Source: Anaerolineae bacterium
GTDB taxonomy: Bacteria; Chloroflexota; Anaerolineae; JAFGEY01
Direction: 5' to 3'
Assembly: GCA_016929205.1 (NCBI GenBank)
Contig: JAFGJF010000043.1
Coordinates: 1 to 11,096, forward strand
DNA: 11,096 nucleotides
Part shown: positions 6,987 through 11,096 of the stretch, in pieces
Layout of the letters: every line of letters starts with the position of its first letter
How positions within the stretch are numbered: position 1 is the stretch's first letter
Program-made: the position numbers and the translations under genes
Notes under the pieces: model-generated
The model's database searches: none
What the model saw: the letters and a program-made list of their open reading frames with translations, nothing else
Told to the model about the DNA's origin: nothing

Positions 6987-8138
6987 CTATTGCGATAATG
7001 CTGTCAGCCCATCTTGGGCCGGCTTCCACTCGGGATGGATCTCGAGCGCACGCTCGTATTCGGTTCGCGCCTGGTCGGCGTCATTGAGGGCAACGTAGGT
7101 CTGGGCGCGGTAGAGGTGAATTTCTTCCACTCTGGCGTCTTCGTCGATTATGGCCTGGGTGAGCGCCAGCAAACCCTCGTAATCCGCCAGCTTGAGCAGG
7201 CAGTCATAGATTTCAAAGCGATAACGCAGCAACCGTGCGGGCAAACCCAGCTCCTGGGCACGATCGAATGCTTCTTTTGCCTGATCGTACGTTTGTAAGG
7301 CGACGAGCGCGCTGCCCAGGTTCATCCAGGCGGCGGCGTCTTGATCGTCGTCGTCCGCCTGTTCCTGGGCACGATCTCGTGCGTTTGACCACATTGTCTC
7401 ATCGTCCCAACGGTCACCCAGGATGGCGCGGACGCTTTCTTGCTGCTGAGGTGGGTAAATGAGGATGTATTGGTGGTTGGTAAGCTGCCAGGCCCGAGTC
7501 ATGTCGTCATAGGCCAGCTCGACATCGGGCCCGGTAAGAAAATCGTGAACGATCAACATTGCGTCTGATTCATCGTATCCACGCACAAGCTGGTATTGTG
7601 CCCGTTCGATCCCGGTCGTCGTCGTCATCCATCGTGTGACGATCACCGGAAAACCGTTTCCCAGAAAGCGCTTCAGTGCTTCCAGGTCACCATCGACGCC
7701 GACGAATGTCTCCATCTTGCGCGTGGCGGCATAGGCACTCAACTCATCTGGATTGACAAACGCATCGATATCGCCCGGGCAAAGGATCGGCTCGAGCACC
7801 TGGTGCGTATCCGTGTATCCCCAGAAGGTAAAGGCCATGCCGAACGGAGCCAGGTTGCAGTTATCGGGGGCTGTGATCGCGTACGCGATCGGTTCCAGCA
7901 ACACAGCCCGTGGGGATGGCGTCAGGGCCACCGTGGATGTCGGCGTTGGGCCGGGTGTCTGGGTCGGCGTGACGGTTGCCGTCGGCGTGAGCGTCGCCGG
8001 TACCGGCGTCTTGGTCGGCGGCAGCCGGGTGACAATTTGATCGCCAACCCATGGCAGAACCCAGATGGCTATCATGGCGGTCAACGCCAGACCGATAGCA
8101 ATGGTGGCAACCCGCTGTGCAGGTGTAAGTGTCTCCAT
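6987..8138 (-). CDS. Membrane-anchored C39-like/TPR protein, probably extracytoplasmic
   Basis: A 383-residue protein with an N-terminal membrane anchor (about 11-31), a Pro/Thr-rich linker (about 40-76), a C39-like papain-fold domain (about 83-230) and a C-terminal TPR region. TPR-like units are clear at about 267-300 and 339-372, with a degenerate one between. In C39-like domains a Cys in NCGP, a His in a GHY context and a downstream Asp/Asn form the active site. Here Cys94 (DNCNLAP) and Asp199 (VHDFLTGP) are in place, but the GHY histidine position reads AQY (Gln181), so peptidase activity is doubtful. Such anchored C39/TPR proteins with TPTPT linkers are frequent in Chloroflexota; their function is not established. 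The ATG at 8138 has only a weak GGGGA ribosome site. It is a single-gene transcript with its own promoter, convergent with lgt. Confidence 0.8.
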   Translation of the reverse strand: METLTPAQRVATIAIGLALTAMIAIWVLPWVGDQIVTRLPPTKTPVPATLTPTATVTPTQTPGPTPTSTVALTPSPRAVLLEPIAYAITAPDNCNLAPFGMAFTFWGYTDTHQVLEPILCPGDIDAFVNPDELSAYAATRKMETFVGVDGDLEALKRFLGNGFPVIVTRWMTTTTGIERAQYQLVRGYDESDAMLIVHDFLTGPDVELAYDDMTRAWQLTNHQYILIYPPQQQESVRAILGDRWDDETMWSNARDRAQEQADDDDQDAAAWMNLGSALVALQTYDQAKEAFDRAQELGLPARLLRYRFEIYDCLLKLADYEGLLALTQAIIDEDARVEEIHLYRAQTYVALNDADQARTEYERALEIHPEWKPAQDGLTALSQ

Positions 8139-8216
8139 ATTAGTGTCCCCGGTCGTACAAGTTGGTCGCAGGAGCGAGTGTCCGCATATTTGTTGTCCCC
8201 AGTCGTAAAAGCTGGT
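8118..8216 (-). repeat. Abutting tandem duplication, ~50-bp unit, spanning the start of the C39-like gene
   Basis: Read on the minus strand, 8216-8167 and 8166-8118 align over 50 columns with 39 identities and one single-base gap (about 78%). Each unit carries ACCA-CTT-TACGAC-GGGGACA, then AATATG, then an ATG-led coding start. The second unit supplies the ribosome site and ATG of the C39-like gene. The units abut exactly, as expected from a tandem duplication that has diverged. Confidence 0.75.
8140..8187 (-). other. Possible 15-codon leader peptide (uORF)
   Basis: The upstream repeat copy has its own ATG at 8187 with the same GGGGACA upstream context. It encodes MRTLAPATNLYDRGH and stops with TAA at 8142-8140, one base before the main ATG. 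Its first seven residues match the main protein start (METLTPA) at five positions. A longer in-frame ATG at 8247 would give 35 residues. It may be a decayed duplicate start or a coupled leader; nothing shows that it is translated. Confidence 0.3.
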
Positions 8217-8221
8217 ATAAT
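8193..8221 (+). promoter_or_regulatory. Possible distal promoter toward the ABC transporter genes
   Basis: TTGTCC (8193-8198), 17 bp, then a perfect TATAAT (8216-8221). It lies within and at the edge of the tandem duplication. It would give a leader of about 155 nt and face the minus-strand promoter, producing overlapping transcripts. Confidence 0.35.
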
Positions 8222-8240
8222 GAAAAAAGCGATTTGTCGC
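8222..8240 (-). terminator. Weak terminator-like hairpin in the leader of the C39-like gene
   Basis: On the minus strand GCGA-CAAA-TCGC is followed by six Ts. The stem is only 4 bp, too short for an efficient intrinsic terminator. It lies about 15-30 nt after the predicted start site, so it could only act as a pause or weak attenuator. Confidence 0.2.
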
Positions 8241-8255
8241 GCGTCATGCTGGCAA

Positions 8256-8307
8256 GGGCCAAGTATAGCATATCTTGCCGTGGTTGCCAAAAAACAAGAC
8301 TTGGCCC
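8256..8307. promoter_or_regulatory. 9-bp perfect inverted repeat around the C39-like gene promoter
   Basis: GGGCCAAGT at 8256-8264 and ACTTGGCCC at 8299-8307 are exact reverse complements with 34 bp between. The left arm overlaps the minus-strand -10 box and the right arm lies just upstream of its -35 box. Arm centres are 43 bp apart, about four helical turns, which would suit a paired operator. In a plus-strand transcript it could instead form a leader stem. Confidence 0.35.
8262..8290 (-). promoter_or_regulatory. Sigma70-type promoter of the C39-like gene
   Basis: On the minus strand TTGGCA (8290-8285) and TATACT (8267-8262) are separated by 17 bp, each five of six to consensus. A TG pair directly upstream (TGCTATACT) makes an extended -10. 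Transcription would start near 8255, giving a leader of about 117 nt that contains the duplicated start region. Confidence 0.65.
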
Positions 8308-8320
8308 AAGACAGACATTC

Positions 8321-8350
8321 TTGTGGATTGTCTCGCCAACGCGCTAAAAT
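8321..8350 (+). promoter_or_regulatory. Possible proximal promoter of the ABC transporter operon
   Basis: TTGTGG (8321-8326), 18 bp, then TAAAAT (8345-8350), with a predicted start about 25 nt before the ATG at 8383. The -35 is poor; this is the nearest candidate rather than a strong one. Confidence 0.3.
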
Positions 8351-8382
8351 GAGGTCAAATCCGGAATTGGGCAAGGAGCTGT

Positions 8383-9327
8383 ATGATTCGTACAAAAGAA
8401 CTGCGCAAGCATTTTGATGATTTTGTGGCAGTCAAGAGCGTCGATCTGCACGTGCAGGCGGGAGAGGTATTGGCGCTTTTGGGTCCAAATGGCGCGGGTA
8501 AAACGACGACGGTGCGGATGTTGGCCTCGATCTTGCAGCCAACGCATGGCCAGGCCTGGATCGATGGACACGACGTCGTAAAAGAGGCACTTGTCGTCCG
8601 CAGCCTGGTTGGGGTGCTGACCGAAGTGCCGGGTCTGTATTCACGGATGAGAGCGCGCGAGTACATTGACTTTTTTGGCGATCTGCAGGGTATGGACAAA
8701 CAGGCGCGCATGGCCCGCGGCGAGCAACTGATGGCTCAGTTTGGTATGGATGAGGCGTGGAATCTGCGCCTGGGCGAATATTCAAAGGGTATGCGGCAAA
8801 AGATGGCCTTGATTCGCACCATGCTGCACGACCCACAGGTATTGTTGCTCGACGAACCGACATCGGCTATGGACCCGCACAGTGCCAAACAAGTGCGCGA
8901 TGCGATCCTTTCGCTGCGCAGCAATCGCCGGGCGATCATTATCTGTACGCACAATCTTGCCGAGGCCGAGCTGCTGGCCGACCGGATCGCCATCATTCGC
9001 CGCGGCGAGATCGTGGTGCGCGGCACGGCAGAACAACTGAAACAAGGGCTGCTTGGCGCGCCTATGCTCGAGCTGCGCCTGGCGGGTTCGGTCAACGGAC
9101 TGTCCAAGATCGTCACCGACCTGGTCTCGGTCGAGGCACAAGGCGAAAATTGGTTGCGCTACCGGACGGATGATCCGCAAACGGTTAACCCCGTGCTGTT
9201 GGATAGGTTGAATGGTGCAGGGTACAAAGTAGTTACCCTCAGCCCGGTGGCACAAAGCCTGGAAGACGTCTACTTGCAGGTGGTTGAAAAGACGTCCAGT
9301 GTGGAAGAAGTGGGATTGGTGAAATGA
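8383..9327 (+). CDS. ABC transporter ATP-binding protein (ABC-2/NatA type)
   Basis: A 314-residue cytoplasmic ATPase that powers the membrane partner encoded next. Walker A GPNGAGKTT is at 34-42, the signature YSKGMRQKM (a variant of LSGGQ) at 133-141, Walker B LLLDEP at 154-159 with catalytic Glu158, and the switch His190 in CTHN. The Q-loop region reads GVLTEVPGLY (77-86) instead of the usual Gln form, as in many NatA/CcmA-like exporter ATPases. The C-terminal 90 residues form the usual substrate- or partner-specific tail. AAGGAG lies four bases before the ATG at 8383. Its stop shares an ATGA with the permease start, so the two are coupled. The exported substrate cannot be inferred. Confidence 0.95.
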   Translation: MIRTKELRKHFDDFVAVKSVDLHVQAGEVLALLGPNGAGKTTTVRMLASILQPTHGQAWIDGHDVVKEALVVRSLVGVLTEVPGLYSRMRAREYIDFFGDLQGMDKQARMARGEQLMAQFGMDEAWNLRLGEYSKGMRQKMALIRTMLHDPQVLLLDEPTSAMDPHSAKQVRDAILSLRSNRRAIIICTHNLAEAELLADRIAIIRRGEIVVRGTAEQLKQGLLGAPMLELRLAGSVNGLSKIVTDLVSVEAQGENWLRYRTDDPQTVNPVLLDRLNGAGYKVVTLSPVAQSLEDVYLQVVEKTSSVEEVGLVK

Positions 9328-10796
9328 GCAATGCGGGCGTGATGACAGTTCAGACTGGATGGGCTTCATTCAAACGATCGTGGATCATTACGCGTCGTGA
9401 AGTGCGGGATACGATACGTGATTGGCGGTTGATGGTGCCGATCGCGCTGCTGACGCTGGTTTTCCCGGCGCTGATGCAATTTACGGCAGCGGTTGCCCAG
9501 AGATGGGTCATGCGCTGGGGGGGAGAGATCATTGGCGAGCGCCTGATTCCCTTTTTGCTCATGATCGTCGGGTTTTTCCCGATCTCTTTCTCGCTGGTTA
9601 TTGCGTTGGAGACCTTTGTCGGCGAAAAAGAGCGCAAAAGCCTGGAACCATTGCTGGCTACACCGTTGACAAATTGGGAATTGTACTGGGGCAAGACGAT
9701 GGCGGCCATGATTCCGCCTTTGTGCGCTTCTTATCTGGGATTGGCCGTTTACCTGCTCGGGTTGTTTTTTGGCATCGGGTGGACGCCATCCTGGATGTTG
9801 TTGGTGCAGGTGATCTTGCTGACCACGGCCGAAGCATTGGTGATGGTCTCGGGTGCGGTTGTGGTGTCCAGCCAGACGACCAGCGTGCGCGCGGCTAACA
9901 TTTTGGCCAGCTTTATCATTATCCCGATGACGCTGCTGGTACAAGCCGAGAGCGCGATCATGTTTTGGGCCAGGTACCACATCTTGTGGTGGTTTATCGC
10001 CGCGCTGCTCGCGATCAACCTGGTGTTGGTGCGAATGGGGATCCGGATCTTTAATCGCGAAGAACTCTTGGGGCGCGACATCGACGAATTGAACATCGTC
10101 AAGGCATGGCGTTATTTCTGGAACTTTTTCAAGCACTGCCCGCCCGAGCTTGGCGGAACCGACAAGCCCTTTTCGCTGGGGCGCGTATACCGGCACGATA
10201 TCCCGCTGATCCTCGACCGCAATCTTGCGCCCATCAGTATCGTCCTGGTGGTGCTGGTCCTGGCTTTTTTTGTTGGCTGGGGCTATGCGATCAAGTTCCC
10301 TTTGCCGGAGGGGGCGATCAGTCTGGATGTGCCGGAAGACGCATTCAAAGACGTGCCCAACGTTGGGTTTCTGCCCAGTTTTAACGTGTGGGGGATCATG
10401 TTTCACAACCTGCGGGTGCTGGTGCTGGAAGCGTTCTTGGGGCTCTTTTCCTTTGGCTCGATCGCACTGGTGCTGCTCATGATCCCGATTGCAGTCATCG
10501 GGGTCTTTGCCGGCCAGATGCCGATGATGGGCGCGAGTCCGCTGCTCTTTTTGGCGACCTTTATCCTGCCACACGGCATTATAGAAATGCCGGCAGCGAT
10601 CATTGCCACCGGCCTGGCCTTGCGCCTTGGCGCGGCTGTCGTTTCGCCGCCGCCCGGGATGACGCTCTCTCAAGGGGTATTGATGACCCTGGCCGATTTT
10701 GCCAAGCTGATGGTCTTTTTGATCATCCCGATGCTGATCGTCGCCGCCATGCTCGAGGTGTGGCTCACACCTTGGATCGTGGTGCAAGTGTGGTAA
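9324..10796 (+). CDS. ABC-2 permease fused to a SpoIIM-like (DUF95) domain
   Basis: A 490-residue membrane protein with two halves. Residues about 20-240 form an ABC-2 permease: hydrophobic segments at about 38-55, 76-97, 128-150, 156-182, 192-208 and 221-240, with the cytoplasmic ETFVGEKERKSLEPLLATPL block (96-115) typical of NatB-like subunits that contact the ATPase. A polar linker (about 245-300) follows. The C-terminal half begins with a membrane segment at about 303-323, a loop, and then a region (about 355-485) resembling stage II sporulation protein M: FHNLRVLVLEAFLG, AGQMP and LPHGIIEMPA (415-424), with further membrane helices to the end. SpoIIM-like proteins are usually separate genes, sometimes beside ABC genes. 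The start overlaps the ATPase stop by 4 bp (ATGA) with a weak GGTGA site; an ATG at 9342 is an alternative. The exporter probably works as the ATPase plus this single fused subunit. Confidence 0.88.
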   Translation: MSNAGVMTVQTGWASFKRSWIITRREVRDTIRDWRLMVPIALLTLVFPALMQFTAAVAQRWVMRWGGEIIGERLIPFLLMIVGFFPISFSLVIALETFVGEKERKSLEPLLATPLTNWELYWGKTMAAMIPPLCASYLGLAVYLLGLFFGIGWTPSWMLLVQVILLTTAEALVMVSGAVVVSSQTTSVRAANILASFIIIPMTLLVQAESAIMFWARYHILWWFIAALLAINLVLVRMGIRIFNREELLGRDIDELNIVKAWRYFWNFFKHCPPELGGTDKPFSLGRVYRHDIPLILDRNLAPISIVLVVLVLAFFVGWGYAIKFPLPEGAISLDVPEDAFKDVPNVGFLPSFNVWGIMFHNLRVLVLEAFLGLFSFGSIALVLLMIPIAVIGVFAGQMPMMGASPLLFLATFILPHGIIEMPAAIIATGLALRLGAAVVSPPPGMTLSQGVLMTLADFAKLMVFLIIPMLIVAAMLEVWLTPWIVVQVW

Positions 10797-10815
10797 TGGG
10801 CCGGCTTGCGCGCGA

Positions 10816-11096
10816 TTATTGCCCGTATTCGGTTTCGTAGCGGCGCCGGGCACGGGCGACCTCTTCCGGCGGTATCTCTTGTGGCTGACCGAGTTGCAGC
10901 GCCAACCAGACCGTCCGGGCAACGTCTTCAACCATAACCGCGGCTTTGAGTGCGGCCGTAGGATTGCCCCCAATGGTGAACACACCGTGGTTTTTCATCA
11001 GGATGGCAGGCGACTGGCCGATCGAACGAATGATTTCGCGCCCGATTTCGTCGTTACCCACGCGAGCATAGTCGCCGACCGGGATCGGCCCGCCAA
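10816..11096 (-). CDS. Class II aldolase, AraD-like (N-terminus beyond window)
   Basis: C-terminal 93 codons of a cytoplasmic enzyme of the L-ribulose-5-phosphate 4-epimerase / fuculose-aldolase family; the frame is open to the right edge, so the start is outside. Visible blocks are IPVGDYARVGNDEIGREI near the edge, then AILMKNHGVFTIGG, whose His matches the third zinc ligand (His171 of E. coli AraD), then AAVMVEDVARTVW and the terminal YGQ. These favour the 4-epimerase branch, which converts L-ribulose-5-phosphate to D-xylulose-5-phosphate in arabinose or ascorbate use, over simple aldolases. The first two zinc ligands lie off the window. An internal GTG at 11061 is not the true start, since homologous sequence continues upstream. 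It is convergent with the permease across 19 bp that holds no clear terminator. Confidence 0.85.
   Translation of the reverse strand, partial: GGPIPVGDYARVGNDEIGREIIRSIGQSPAILMKNHGVFTIGGNPTAALKAAVMVEDVARTVWLALQLGQPQEIPPEEVARARRRYETEYGQ

Noticed and set aside
7900..8030. Short-period GC-rich repeat resembling a microsatellite
   Set aside because: It is simply the coding sequence of the Pro/Thr-rich linker of the anchored C39-like protein.
9366..10985. A 539-codon open frame on the minus strand, longer than the permease opposite it
   Set aside because: Its translation is loaded with His, Gln, Asp and Arg with no domain pattern, the usual antisense shadow of a hydrophobic GC-rich gene. The plus-strand permease has clear motifs, membrane segments and a coupled start.

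Overview
The window looks like an ordinary chromosomal stretch of a Chloroflexota bacterium, probably Anaerolineae or a relative. This is inferred from gene style only: a membrane-anchored protein with a Thr/Pro linker followed by a C39-like domain and TPRs, an MG-domain (alpha-2-macroglobulin-like) membrane protein, paired YjbQ and ComB genes, and an ABC-2 permease with a SpoIIM-like C-terminal half. Base composition is moderately GC-rich and coding density is high. No rRNA, tRNA, insertion sequence, phage gene or CRISPR array was seen. No gene-free stretch exceeds 300 bp.

Layout. (1) Positions 1-4884, minus strand, is a tightly packed operon read right to left: a UDP-N-acetyl-hexosamine-type 6-dehydrogenase, YjbQ, ComB, a large MG-domain membrane protein, and the first codons of another gene that runs off the left edge. 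Neighbouring genes overlap by 4-17 bp or are 16 bp apart. (2) Positions 4885-5081 form a compact divergent control region. It has a good sigma70-type promoter on each strand, a perfect inverted repeat exactly between the two -35 boxes, and a nested dyad over the arsR -10/start region. (3) Positions 5082-6897, plus strand, hold an operon of an ArsR-type regulator, a CDP-alcohol phosphatidyltransferase and Lgt. It couples a small repressor to phospholipid head-group transfer and lipoprotein lipidation. (4) Positions 6987-8138, minus strand, hold a membrane-anchored C39-like/TPR protein, convergent with lgt. (5) Positions 8139-8382 form a second divergent control region. It contains a strong minus-strand promoter, a 9-bp perfect inverted repeat around that promoter, and a ~50-bp tandem duplication of the translation start region. 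(6) Positions 8383-10796, plus strand, hold an ABC exporter pair: an ATPase and an ABC-2 permease fused to a SpoIIM-like domain. (7) From 10816 to the right edge, minus strand, lies the C-terminal part of an AraD-like class II aldolase, convergent with the permease.

Most genes belong to recognisable families. A common theme is the cell envelope: nucleotide-sugar precursor, anchored extracytoplasmic MG protein, phospholipid synthase, lipoprotein transferase and membrane exporter. The least conventional items are the two intergenic control regions, the ABC-2/SpoIIM fusion, the C39-like domain that seems to lack its catalytic His, and the MG-domain protein without a thioester motif but with a C-terminal membrane bundle. 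I found no convincing wholly new multi-gene system; the findings are specific, testable oddities.
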